DNA from: Apoderus coryli
Lineage: Eukaryota; Arthropoda; Insecta; Coleoptera; Attelabidae
Assembly: GCA_911728435.2 (NCBI GenBank)
Contig: OU452198.1
Coordinates: 9,396,001 to 9,460,000, forward strand
DNA length: 64,000 bases
Direction of reading: 5' to 3'
This document shows positions 48,394 to 62,300 of this stretch, piece after piece. The position numbers and the translations under genes were made by a program. Below the pieces are notes generated by a model. It was not told the DNA's origin. It did not search any database and saw only the letters and a program-made list of their open reading frames with translations. Each line of letters opens with the position of its first letter. The stretch's first letter is position 1.

Positions 48394-49490
48394 TATCTGT
48401 CCATGAGGCAAAATGAATTTCTTACTGTTAATCGTTAGCGAACGAATCAGACAAAATAATTACTAACGAATGCTATTGCACGACCTTAGCGTAAATATGT
48501 TGTAAATAAAATCAATTTATTGAATTATAATTTCTATCTTAACTAGTATACTTTACTGCCTTTTTAATACCTATGAAAAGCTTATTAATTCATTAATAAG
48601 TAATTTATCAAAATAATTAAAAATGCATTCGTTTGGTTTGATTTATTTATTTACTTAATTTTTTTTTATTAATGTACAATCAATTATATTAATATTTTTT
48701 TATTTCATTAAATTGTTAATACGTGAGGTGTGACAGACAGCCTGTTTCATCCAAAGTTTCTCATACCTCTCAAAATGCTCTTGCTACACAAAATCTACAC
48801 CATACAGTTACATATAGTACTACATCGATTCATTCTTGCAAATTATGTAACACTGAGGTAGAAGTGTGCCTCATAAAAAAAAGATGTTCTTAAAGTCCTT
48901 GGCTATCGGGCCAAACGTAGTGTTTTTCCGTAGTCCGACAGCGAACTGATGTGCAGGCGCTAGGAAGGCCTATATAATGAAATTTTCGAATTACACCTTC
49001 CGCTAGAGCACTATGAGGTCGAAGTAACAGTTAAAGTCGTTCTTTCAATGCGAAATAAGACGCCTAAATCCAGCGACAGGGTGAGGAAACGGGTGCTGAT
49101 GTGCAGAAATGATTCATATCTGTACAGAGTAGATTATTAGAGAATTAATGACTTTTGCTGATCGAAATTTCCTCGGGACGAAAGTCTTATTAATAGAACG
49201 TTTTTGAAAACTTTTCAAAACACGATAAAAGTGTTGTAGGTACTACAATTTTTTTTTAAAAGGTTAAATAGCCAACTTTCCTAAAGTTTATAATGTTTAC
49301 TTTATTCAGTTAAAAAATGCTTACAGAATATTGTCAGAACCCACGTAGATTTTTTGATTTGAAAGCAGTTTGTTTAGCTTACTGGATGAGGCAGGTTTTT
49401 GAAGCATTTATATAGCTCACTATCACCATTGACTAAACAAATATTTACATGCGATTTATTGCGCATATCAGAATCTCTGCTGAGCGTAGC
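48394..49490. other. AT-rich spacer, no gene seen
   Basis: No recognisable feature apart from the inverted word at 48416-48439. Confidence 0.4.
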
Positions 49491-49635
49491 GCATGCGTCG
49501 GATGTTTTAAAACAAAGTAACACTGTTTTGCAAAAGAAAAGTGAATATGTATACTATGTGAAGTTAAAAAGGACAGTACAGTATACACCACGAAATAATG
49601 TATGTTCAAACTGTATTTTTTATTTTTAAACACAA
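49491..49635 (+). repeat. 145 bp repeat, copy 2
   Basis: Nearly identical to 43421-43565 in the K2P intron (about two differences). Flanking sequences are unrelated, so the unit moved or was duplicated alone and recently. Confidence 0.9.
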
Positions 49636-50248
49636 GAACTACTTACATTTTTGTACACACTAGGAAGTTAAGGCAATGCCAAGGACCTATACGTATCTCC
49701 ATGCTTAAACTGGGATTTTGGTTATGTTTACGCTACATATTTATGCACTCAATCAAAATAGAGTTAAGGTACCATCCAATACGTATCGTATATGCGGAGG
49801 GTAGAGATGACACTTGATTTGAGAAAAATACTTAGATTTTTCTACTTCCATTTACTATTTTGATAATATGATTGTTTATTTAATTATTAATAAACTACTT
49901 AGCTTCAGTTTTAATTTTAATTGACAGTTTCTATTATTCTATTCTCGATATTGGTACAAGTTCGTGTAATTCCGACAACAATCGGTTCAATATGTTTAAG
50001 TATACGATACCTACGTGTAGAGAAACACAGCCTACTTATCGTTAAACGTATCGAATATTTAAAGAGCGCATGCGTAGATGTCAAAAAATACGTTTACGTA
50101 TACGTCATTGGCGTTGCTTTATCTCCCTACTGACTATGTTGAGTGACATTTAACTATAAAATTTGCAGTTAATACAATTTTGAAATATAACATTTATCAT
50201 ATTTAAAACCAATATTGTTTCTTTTTACCTTAAAACCTTAAATCAATG
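49636..50248 (-). other. GNS 3' flank
   Basis: The GNS stop codon is at 50251-50249. An AATAAA on the minus strand occurs around 49872-49880, about 370 bases past the stop, and is a candidate polyadenylation signal. No other gene seen. Confidence 0.4.
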
Positions 50249-50389
50249 TCAAAGACAATTTCTTCCCGTACATTCTTGGAAGCTCTCCAGTAATGCAAGA
50301 TATGCTTTCACACTTGAAGGATCCATATTCTTGTAAATATTTATCAGTTCATAAGGATCAGCAGTTAAATTATATGCTTCCACGAATTT
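50249..50389 (-). CDS. GNS: GNS exon 9: C-terminus and stop
   Basis: Acceptor TTTCTAG; KFVEAYNLTADPYELINIYK then NMDPSSVKAYLALLESFQEC TGRNCL and TGA. The two closing cysteines correspond to the disulfide-rich end of human GNS. Confidence 0.9.
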   Translation of the reverse strand, partial: KFVEAYNLTADPYELINIYKNMDPSSVKAYLALLESFQECTGRNCL

Positions 50390-53300
50390 CTAGAAACAAT
50401 ATAATATAGAAAAGAAAGATAAACAGCTTCTATCTGATCATCACAATAAATTACACAATAGAAACAATGAGTCTGGATAAATCCTATAAAATCAAATTAA
50501 TACTACCTAACGTTTCGCTGATCATCCTGTCCTGTCAGCTTCTTCAGAGCAACTTTGCGTAAACGCAGTTAATCTAAAACTGTTTCAGCTTCAGTTAGTA
50601 TAAATTTGACGAAGGATTTATCAAGAAGCAGTCTAAAAACTACACAATAATATGGAATTTAATCTAATATTTAAGGATGATATAAAGAAAAATTGCTGAT
50701 ATTTTACTGCCGAAAAAGTTATCCTTTTACAAACCTAGAGCAGCTTGGTGGCTATTCTTGAAAAACCAAGGAGTAGAACAATTGAGAGATGCGAGGCACA
50801 GTCTACTAATTTAGCACAGCGTAGCCTCTTCTCTTCAGTTGAACTGATGTGATACGGTCAACTGTCACTCAGTTTCTACCTAACTTCTCACTTAATTGTC
50901 AACTAATACAAATCATGGTACAATAACTCTCTAGAGAGAAAAAATGCTGATATTGACGTCGAAAATATGTGACAGTAGAGGTGCTACGTAATAAATCTGT
51001 CGATAGCTTTTTTCATTCTTTAGCTTTTTACTACTATTAGCACAGTGTTTTATTTGAGATAGAAAAATATAGCACACCATGATCTGCAAATTAGGCTATT
51101 AACCGCTTGTAAATAATATAAAATCTGAGGCCTTTGGTATTGACATTAGGGTTATTCTTTCGTACTGAACTAAGTGAACAATCTGAAAATTGTCAGTTCA
51201 TTCACGATTGTGCGTATTCTTTCGACATCGGTCACTTCTACCAAACTGATTAAAATTCCTACCCCCCTTACCGCTTACTGAGCAACCTCTAGGTACGGGT
51301 TAGTTCGTTCAGTTAACAGTTAACCTCTAAAAGTATTGAATATTGAGAGATAATAATTGGAATATGATTTTGAATCAAACCAATATATTGCAAAAGTTTA
51401 AAACATGGATAATAATGTCATGGAAGAAATAATTTTCCAGTTTTCAGAGCAGATTTGGTTGTTTTCACAAGATTTCGAGGTTAAGTGAAAGACAATCACA
51501 AAAAAGATGATTTTTCGGTTTCGCCAAATATTCAGTTCAGTATAATCACATTCAGTTTAATCACATTCACTTGTTCAGAGGGGGGCTTTATTTGAATCGA
51601 TCGCAAATATTTACGTGCATGCAAAGTTGCGTTAATTTGTTCGTATGCGCAACTTGTTTTGGGCGAATAGCTTTATTTGAAATTGCGATTAAACGTGTGC
51701 ATCCCTACTTGCGTGCACGCAAAAGATGCACTCACTCGCTACGTTGCCAGTTATCTTTGTAGAGATCAACCAATCAAGTGTTAGGATTTTATGAAATTTC
51801 GACATAGAATAAGAAAACTACGTAGCTTTCTTATTCTATGTTTTCGATGACATATATTTGAATATTTGTTATTGGTTTGATGTTTTAAGGTTAGAATTTT
51901 TCGGGATTGTTTTTATTAGTAATTTATTTAATACTCCCTAATCTGTGAATTTATTGTATTGTTTAAAGCATTGATTTATTATTTTTGTTTGTTGTTTGGC
52001 GCTATACCAATATACTAAACAATTTTGCAAATTTGTACTCGATTTTTATCATAATCATGTTATTGTTTGTTTTGCTTAAAAGAGCAATTTTCATTGCTAA
52101 TATTCAAACTGTGTCGAGTTTGTTCTAAACAGAAATACCATTGTTGTATAGATATACAGACATTCTTTGTTATTTAATATTTTGTGTTTAATTTTAGCAA
52201 AGTCTATATTTATATATTGGATAAACTTTGGTTCCAGCGTTGGTTATCGCAAAGATTAATGTACTACTACTGTATTAATCTTTGGTTATGGTTATAGCAA
52301 AGATTACAATCTGTTTTACATTTTAGAACTTTTGAAGATTTTACAGCTTGGAGAACACAGGAAAACAGATAAGTGGACTATGCTTGCCGTAGTAGGAATA
52401 AATGTCATAATGGAGAAGAAATCATATTATGTAACTGTAACAGAAGTGACTCTAGAGGTTGGGCATTTATTTATTGATTTACTTAATAATACGGGTGTTT
52501 GTGGAAATCTTGCTTTTAGGTTTTGTAAGTACAAATACAAAACGCACATGCAGACTGTAGGTACTTATTCATATTCATGGTACATGTACCATGATTCGTA
52601 GTAGTGGAATGTGCCCCTCACGAATTTCAGGCAACGTAGTAATTATGTACATATTTATTATCATTGTGTATAATTTAATATACCTATATATAGCTAAAAA
52701 TAAACTGTTGAGAATAATGTGACTTTTTTTACTTCCTGACTTCCTAGCATTAGATTATCTTCAGATTATACACAATAAATTTAAGTAACGTTTTCTCGAC
52801 ATACGAAATGAAAGTTTTTCAGTTGTATCAAGAAATCCTACTACAAAGGAAACTTCAAGAGACTCTCTTATCGAATACCTTATACAGATTAATATTTTCA
52901 TTATTTTACTGAAAAACTCATTCCAATTAACATCCCGCCACTTCAAGACCTGGCAATACATTAATATCAATTAAATTTTTAAAATTCATATTTAAAACAT
53001 AAACCAACTGAAATAACTCAAAAAAGAACTTTTAAACTAACAAAATTATTAAAAGATCCACCACGCGATAATGGAAATTAAAATTTATTTCATGTGAAAT
53101 GTCAAAAATAAAATAAACTGACGTCTTGTCATGCATTGCGTGTACGAATGTTGACTTGCGATCGGTATACCCCCATGCGCAAAAGTTGCGAGTGGTGCAA
53201 ATTCATATCGCTCGCAGTGCATTTCAAATAAGCCGTGCACCATTTTGTAATCGCAAATGATGTCATTTGCGTACACGCAAAGTTGCACCGATTTCAAATA

Positions 53301-56300
53301 AAGCCCCCCTGCTGATCAATCACTACGAAAGAATAACCCTATTAATAAAATAATTCTGCCGGGTATACCAATCAAAAAACAGTTAAAAAATCGGGACTAT
53401 AATAAGAAACTTTTGGCACACTTACCGTTAAATTTTACGGGAACACTAAAATACGTAAAAGTATGTCTATATGCTTAATTCAGAAATTATTTTAACGTGT
53501 CTTTGTATAAAACAGTTTTGCAGCGTTTTACTTTCCCGCTAACACGAACCTAAGATATTTGTAATCCATTTTTGTGCTCGGAGTCAGGTTTTAAAAGGCG
53601 TTATTATTTTTTTATTAAAAATAATAATTAATAATATACTACGTTTTTCCTTTTCTGACACTATTAATTAACAGAGAGCAAGACCAAAAACCAAAAAGTA
53701 CAATTAAAATTGAACTCCAAGCACTTATTATTTAGGATCAGAATGATTAAACTAACATTTTTGTCAGCCGATTCTTCAATGGCATTCACCCCATTAGAAG
53801 TCTCCTTTGTATTTAACGTTAACGGTATTTATCACGCTATTTGCAATCAAATACCGTGTCCGGCTATTTTATATAGCGTTACGGTAATTTTTGCGCATGC
53901 GGTCTATTAATCCGAAACTTACGTCACGCTGCTCTCTTAAGGGTTACTGATGACATCGCAAGGGCTATGCATCTGTGTGCTTTTCTGGTTCTTCTGGATT
54001 AAAAGAAGTTGCAAGATATTTTAAGTACTTGGAGTTTGGAGAGGTAGCTGTGTATTGGTTTCATAGTTATTTCAATGAAAGAACACAAAACGTTAAGCTA
54101 CCTGGTTCAATGTTTTTTAACTTCAGGATTATTAGTAGAATTAATTAGTTAAACCACGCACTGTGTGGCATGTGGCTACGTAAAATTCTGAAAACATGAA
54201 TTTCACCATAAAACGCACCAAACGGTAACTGACACTTAACCAAAATTTTGCTTCATAGCTGAACAAAAATTTCAAATGCAATTGTGGATAAATAACAATG
54301 TTTCCTCCGGCTCATTCACCAAATGTACCACGCGAACGAGGATCGTGTGACTTCAATACATGTAGGTACATGTTGAATCTTCTCAGTAGATAAACCAAGA
54401 GTTTTACGCAAAATTTTCAATAAACTGGATGGACTCAAGTTTAATTGTTTAGCACGATGACGAATTGATGCATTTGGATCATCGTTAAAACTACGTTGCA
54501 CACACTTATTGTGTGCGCACTGTAGGACGTCTCACGGGAACGATAATATCGTTTAGAGTAAACGTATTGCGAAATCGATCCATAGTTTCTCGAATTAATC
54601 GCTCTGCTGGACAGTTATACGCACCATAAAATTCATAATGAACTGCCAAACCAAACAAACCATAACCCCAAAACAACCAAGAAATGTCAAATCTACTCTC
54701 ACAGAAAACACTGTTGCCAATTTAAAATGTTCTCCGCCTCCAAAGATACATCTTTTACATGAATATGTTAGTATTTTTAAAAGTTTATAAAGAAAATAAA
54801 TGTTTTAAGAGAAATTTACATACAAGAGTATAACCAGATAAATATCAACATACCTTGTCATCCACAAATTCACAAAATTTAAATACACTTTCGTTTGTTT
54901 TAAAATCTATCACACAAGAGTACGTATTGTTTTTGCTATCCTGACACTTACACCATGCCTCTTGGCTGCATTCCTAAAATTTATATTATTATATCTGTAT
55001 CAAAAAGTGAAAGTGTTTCTTTATTAGGTCTTAAGTCTATCACCATAGAATAACTATTGACTTAACTAATTTCGGAAACTTCCGATAAATAGTAAATCTA
55101 AGATAAAGTTTATTTAAATAATTCCAAACTATTTTGATTTAGTAGCAAACAGAACGGCCGAACAGGAGGCCAATGGCAACAACTGTCAACTACTTACCGA
55201 TCACCACTGATGAGCCGTGGATTGACGAAACGGCCGTCTAGTGAAAGTACCGGGTTTGAAAAACTTTCAAGCATCCCACCAACGAATATAAGCGCGTCGA
55301 TATTGGGATTGGTAATCGGACCTAATAGGGTCACTTGTCTCCTGTTCGGCCGTGAATCTCTATTCACACGGTATTTCCACTACAACGAGTCATCTAGGGA
55401 TATAGACCACAGCTAACTCGAGACTCTGGCTGTCAGCAACTGACCGATAAACCAGCCAATTCTTATGATAACAGGCTTTAAAAATCTATATGGTTGGGCT
55501 AATACATACCGATACATGAGCATCATATTTCCATGGACAACTCCGATCGGTTGTATGCAAATCACCTTCTCCAAAATATTCAACAAATATAGTTTTGGAC
55601 ACATTTTTGACGCTGGATTTGGAAAACAATAGTTTTTTTATACTGATACCATCAGAGATGTTTTCATAGATATTTATACCAGCTAAATCCAGAATTGTTG
55701 GCAAAATATCTACAGATGATATTGGGTTATTTTCTAAAGACTTTTTTGGTATCTTTGGCCCTTTAACAACAAATGGAACGCGAACATCAGTTTGGTATGG
55801 TTGACGTTTGTCCCAGGGCTGTGTAAATTGACCTAGAAACAATAGTAAAGACTTCACATTGCTAATTTCAGGCTTTAGGGGATTATTATATCTGACAGCA
55901 TGGTATCTGGTATCTATAACATTTTTTAAAATTTGCGGTGTAAAATCGCGGCATAGTCAGTGAATTATGTGGACGAATGTTTACAAGATGAGATTCATGT
56001 CTAAAAATCAATTTTTCCTTTAAATAATTTAATTATTTCACTCGCAGGAGGGATCAGTTTTACTTGCCTCGTCATCAACGTGAATTTTTCAAAAGTTCAC
56101 CGAAATGTTGCCGAACTGAATTCAAGAAGAATCTAAGATATTTTCTGACTGTTACCGCCTTTTACAGTTTGCAAGAATTTGTTATTCTGAGTGCAGTAGT
56201 GTTATAATATTTTTTGATAATTATATTTTTGCCTTCAAATGTATGTACAACAAATATATTTAGTGACATCAATTGGCAACGAGAGATGTGCCTGCAAGTT

Positions 56301-59300
56301 GACATATTTGGATCCATAACCTCAATTTTTTTTTGTTTTGTTATTGTTTGGATCCTGGGACTTGTTTTTTTTTTGTTTTTTAAAATTTTAGTAGTTTGTA
56401 GCAATGAATAAAGATTCTCTTCTTTATTCATGAATAAAGATTCTCTTCTTTATTCATTGTGTATTCCCAAGTAATCCCTTATTTTTTACGGACTGCGCAT
56501 GATCATTATAACGTAACGTTTAGCGTTTAACGTCATTTGCCAATTAGGAGGCCTAAAATCTCTCTATTTTCATATTATGTAAGTACTTAAACACAGTATA
56601 ATAAATAATACAGTATTCTGAATTTCCACATGCGAGCCGTCCTGCGCATATCGTCGCGCATGCCGCCATTATGGGTTAAAACGTCACAATAATCGCATTG
56701 ACGTAGATAGAAACCGTTCACTCCTGTGTTCAATATATATTGTCAGCGTGTACTCGATAAATAAATATTGTGTTTGTAATCTGATTCTGTGTTTTTGGTA
56801 TAGTGTTCGTGAGAATTAAAAGATTTTATTCTTATTAACGTATCTTATGATTAATACAATGAACAATCAGGGAGGACATGTGTGTGCTGCAAAATGTTTT
56901 CCCAATAAGCGGTACACTTGCTCTAAACATTTTTTTCGCTTCCCCACAGATCCTGTTAGGTGAGTAATAAGTAAAAATACTAGATAATTTTATGTTTATA
57001 ACAACTATTTGTATAACCGTAAAATTTATATTACGAAATGGCAGTATCTAATATGTTTTTAAACTAAATGAAAGTAAAACATAAACACAAGTTGTCTCGT
57101 GGCGAGATAGCATGATAACGCAATCAGCTAGGGGTTATATTATTGACAATATATATATGGCCCTTGTTTGACTAAAATTGCTGAGAACAGGATTCAGTTG
57201 ATGCAGAATTCAGGTACACGGCTTGTATATGGAATTCGTAGGGGTGAAAGAGGCTAGCAATAAGATTAAGGAAATCGGCTGGTTAAGAATGAAACAACGT
57301 CGGATTTTCATTCACTAATTTTGATTAATAAAAATCATCAGATGGAAACAGGCGGAATACTTATATGAAGGATTGAAGTTCCGGCGATCGGTGTATGATG
57401 TGAATATTCCTCATAAAACTGTCATTACGCCACCGCTAGACTCAACATCAATCTTTGAGCGGTCATTTTTCTATACGGTTTCAAAATATTACAACGCTCT
57501 ACCGGAGAATACAAAAAGTTTACAGGGGTTTTCGTTTAAGAGCGCTGTCTGACACGTAATAGAACAAATTAATTTGTAACATAAGCTACCTACTTAATTT
57601 GGCCAGCGATGTAAAATTATTTTCAGATAGGTTTAAGCTAAAATATAAGTTACGTTTAGGTTAAGTTAGGAAGCACTGCTTCAACTTTTATAAAAATGTG
57701 TTTTTTACTAATAAAGTCTGTATTATTGTTGTGTTTATTATTATTATTATTAAAAATCACCCAATCATGTCAACATTTAATTGATACCACCACTCAAGGA
57801 TGTTTTCAATCACCATGACAAACCACAAATATTTCTGAAATTGACAGCGATATTATTCTGTACTTAAATATTTTTACAAAAATGAAAATACAGTACTGTG
57901 GTTAGAAACCGAAAACTATAATTATTCTTAGTCAGGACCTGACTTGTAACCGAAAATGGCGGTTTCATACGTCACAGTTTATTTCAAAGTGCCAACGTGG
58001 AGTTGGAATGCTGTACTTATTAATGCTGTGATTTAGATATGTTTAAGTATATAGCTTCGTTCGCGGCCACGATTCTGAATTGGTTCTAGTTCTCTACGCT
58101 TGCGCAGTTTCGATTTCGGCGTTCGCGGTGAAAAAATTATCGGACTACTAGTAATAGAATCAAACAGTTTGGCGTTCGCGGTGAAAAAAGAATCAGTTCA
58201 TTACCGGTTCTGAATCGATTTTTCAGTTCTACGGACTGAGGAAGAACTGTTGGTTCTGACATGCGCAGTCTAGCTAACCAACAATTATACACTGGTTATA
58301 TTTATTTATTGTTTATAATATGTTTTATTCTTGTAGGTATATAAGGGTATTGTCTTTATAAAGACAATGATAAGGGTTTTAGACAGTGGCAGTGACTACA
58401 AAGAAGAAGACATCCTAGATAGAGTAGAATAGGGGATGAAGGATTTTATTTTTTCAGGTAGATAGATCTGAGTATTATAAATAAAAGCACAAATGTTTTG
58501 TGTCTGTTATTTTTGAGGTTTTACTTTTTATTTCTTATGAAGTATTTAGTGACAGTGACGTTCTGAAAAAATTGAAAATAACAAAAATAAGATAAGTTTT
58601 AATTAAACAACGTTTCTTGTTTCCATTACTCTACTAAAATGTTATTATAAATTAAAATGTGCTGCAAATCGCTGCGCACGATATTCTTCTTCAGTAAATT
58701 GCGGGACAGTATCTTCATAATAGGGATAATATTTGAAAGAACTGGACTGAACAGTGATTAAAGATTGAACACGTCAACATAAAAATCGAAAATATAACTC
58801 AGAGATCTTCAAATGTCTAACTTTTATTAACAACTTTTGCACGACAACAACAGAACATACAACGTAAAATAAAATATTCCGGCATCCAGCTATGCGATTC
58901 TATTTTGGTTCTATTTTGCGTTCGCGGTGATTACAGTTATGAACGCATTTCGAACCGCGCCTGCGCTTTAAAACCAGTTCTGTGACGTCACGATTCAGTT
59001 CAGAATCAATTCAGAATCGTGGTCGCGAACGAAGCTTATATGTTTTTTCTTCTTCTTTTTATTTAGTATAGTCAATTATTAATTGAGAATTATAGGGATA
59101 AATATCAAAAGTAACCTATCACTGTGAAGCAGATAAAAAATGCTTTAAAATGATGTATCACTCTAAAGTGATTTGAACCTCATAAACCAAAATGTAGCTC
59201 AATTGGTTCAAGCATTTAGGTGCTATCGTGGAAGAATACATGCAGACACACAGACAGACTTCCATCTGGAAATGGTCTTAATCGTCTCAAGGAACATCAA

Positions 59301-62300
59301 AATGGTTATATCCGTCTTTATCTCAAATTTTTTTAGCGCATTCAGAATAATGGGAAAGTAAAATCATACCTAAATGGAACCCGTTGTCAGAAGTGAATAT
59401 TAAATAAGTTTTATCCAGAATCTGCAATTGTTTTAGTTTTTCAACTATCCTTAAGACCATTTCATCAACTGCTAACAATGACTGTAATCGCCTGCGGTGA
59501 ATATCATCCAATAAATTACTTGCATTTTCTGGTAAATACTTAGGAGGCATTTGAACTAACCAATGTTTCTAAAAAATTAATACAAATCATATAACATAAT
59601 CTGTAACCTGTAACCCACAGATATTATTTTATTAGTAGAATATCCCTAAAAATGTCCAATATTAAGAATTTACTTACGTCAGTACTAGTAAAGTTGAATG
59701 AAGGAGTCCTAGGAGCTCTTACATTAGGAAACTTATCCATGTGTCTCGTGGCAGGTGTAAATGGAGCATGTGATGCAGGTGGCGCCAGTAACATAACAAA
59801 ATTCTTCTGTGATATATGATTTTGATTTAAAAAATCTAGCGCATAATCCCTCTGTAAAATATAGGTAGTAATTATTATTTTGAAATATGTAATACATTTT
59901 TAAAGTAATCAGAAAAATAGTATAACATTCAGTGTTCTTCATTACCGACAAAATTTTCAAGCAAAATCAATTTCAGCGTTTACATTATGTACGTAAGTCG
60001 TTTTCCACCGAGTTTTATTCCAGAAATTTTCTAATTATTCAATGTATACTATGCAGATAAATAATTAAATTCAGTTGTTACAATAGTAATACTCGTAACT
60101 TAGGTGTCAAGAATTCTCACTAGGCTGAAATTAATTCTCAGAAAAAGACTATGTAAGAATCCAAAAAACGGGATACGAGGGTCGTTTCAAACAAAATATC
60201 AGGCCATGTATGATGCCATTAGCGCTACTTGTATAGGAAACGGAAAAATTCTTCCAGCACTTTTTGTAATACGTTGGATTCTGACTTAAATACCGCCGCG
60301 GTTCGATTCCTGGTCGGTACAATATTTTTATTTCTAAACCGCCACGGATGACATTATGTAATTATATCAAAGTATATAATATGCAACTTATATCACACAA
60401 TATATTTTTTAATAGATAGATAGACAGATATATTTATTCACCATCTTATGTTACATAACATGTATAGTACGTCAAAAAAGAACAAAAATTAATCAATCAA
60501 AGTTACAGCAACAAAGAAAGGCTTACAAACAAATTAAAATAGCAACAACATAAAACAAACTAAAATCTAGAAAAATCTTACAATATCGCTTCTATATCTA
60601 GTCCTCAAAAGTATAAAAAGCTTGAGATATCAAAAATGATTTAATACTTTTGTTAAACTGGACTTCACCAAGGTTCTTTATGTGAGACGGCAGCTTATTA
60701 TAAAATTTAACACAATAATAGTCAGAACCTTTCCTAGTCCTCAATAGGCGGTGAAATTCAGGCAATATGTCATTGCGATTTCGCGTACCATAATTATGCA
60801 TATCAGAGTGAAGAGTGAAATGCGAGGCATTGGTTCGAATGTAGCCAAGACAGTTTAAGATGTACAAGGAAGGCAAAGTAAGTAGTCCGTGTTCAACAAA
60901 ATACTTTTTACAGCAGTCACGCCAACCGAGCCCCAACATTGTACGTAAACATCTCCTCTGTAGCTTGAAGATTTTCATTGCATGGGAACTATGTCCTCAG
61001 TTCAAAATACCATACGACATACGGGAAACAAAATAACCATGATATACCGTCAACAGACTGGCGATTGAAACACTCTGCGCAAGCCTTCTGATGAGATATA
61101 TGACCCTGGACAGCGAGCACCCAAGTTCTCGAAAATGACTCTCCCAGGTTAATTTAGGGTCAAGATGAACCCCAAGGAACTTCACGCGAACATCGCTCTG
61201 AAGATCGATAGGCGCAGAACGCAATGTAAAGTTCATGCTCTGAGTTTTAGCCTGATTCAAGTTCAGTTCATTTGCCAGAAACCAATTGCCTATGTCAGTC
61301 TCAACAGCATTAACCAACTCCCCTAAAAGGTCGTTTGGTCGATATCTAATCAGACTAGTTGTGTCGTCAGCAAAGAGGATTATATTTGACTCTTCTTGAA
61401 ATTTGTATAAATCATTTACGTATATTAAAAACAATAAAGGTCCCAAAACCGACCCCTGGGGCACACCCCGTCCAACCCTTCGTCTCTCCGAGTATCGTCC
61501 CCCATACAAAACGTGCTGAAAACGATCGCTGAGATAAGAGCCAACCAAGGCAACACTGTCAACATCAAAGTTATAGTAAGAGAGTTTCTGAAGAAGTATC
61601 TCGTGTGAGACACAGTCAAAAGCCTTAGTGAGGTCATAAAAGGAAGCAAAGGTGTCACAGCCGCGCTCCATGCCATCCGAAACATATTCCAAAAGGTTAT
61701 TAATTGCAAGAGTAGACCTTGCATAAAGAGATTATTTGCTTCAAAATATTCAGTTATTTGATTTTTAATAATAGACTCAAAGATTTTCGAAAAAATTGGC
61801 AAGAACGATATTGGTCGATAGTTACTGGGATCATCAACCGATCCTTTATTTTTGTAGATTGGAATAACCCTTGCCTCCTTCAAGACCGCCGGAAATACAG
61901 CGTCACCAATGCGATGGTTTATCAACTTAGTAAGCGGCACCACTTGCAGATTCTTTAAAGTCCCAATAATCCTAACATTAAGCTCATAACAATCCGAGCT
62001 TTTTGTGTTTTTCATACCTGATAGTTTTTCACGTACTTCATTAAAGGTTACCGTTCTCAAACTAAATCCAGCAGCTCTAGTGGGAGACATATATTTCTCA
62101 AAAGTGACCGATGTGAGCAACGCAATCAGAACAGCTCAGATAGGTAATTTACTAAATACTCACTATTAAATCTGTCAAATATTTATCTTTAAAATGTGAT
62201 TTGGTCCCATTTATTGATAGCGTGTAATTGTAATATTTTGAATTCCCTTTAAGCCCTATCCACCAATCGTAACCATTGGGGACATGTTTTGTTCCACCGG

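Larger units (their letters stand above)
50390..54853 (-). other. GNS intron 8 (4.5 kb)
   Basis: Holds a Penelope-like motif at 50510-50550 (AACGTTTCGCTGATCATCCT ... TCAGCTTCTTCAGAG), the nested TIR elements at 51148-53340, and near 54300-54500 a minus-strand frame (RSFNDDPNASIRHRAKQLNL ... SPSSLLKILRKTLGL). That frame resembles the helix-turn-helix start of a Tc1/mariner-type transposase. Confidence 0.6.
55833..59369 (-). other. GNS intron 6 (3.5 kb), element-rich
   Basis: Contains the tandem hairpin at 56403-56458, the THAP exon at 56859-56959, LINE copy C at 57165-58035 and the 984 bp element at 58053-59036. Each is listed separately. No other host exon was recognised. Confidence 0.8.
59852..62163 (-). 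other. GNS intron 4 (2.3 kb)
   Basis: Nearly all of it is accounted for by the sense-oriented LINE at 60400-62150 and a SINE-like fragment at 60290-60330. Confidence 0.75.

Noticed and set aside
56162..56431. 89-codon minus-strand frame in GNS intron 6
   Set aside because: It is formed largely by A-rich low-complexity sequence and the duplicated hairpin, and is not in phase with GNS exons.
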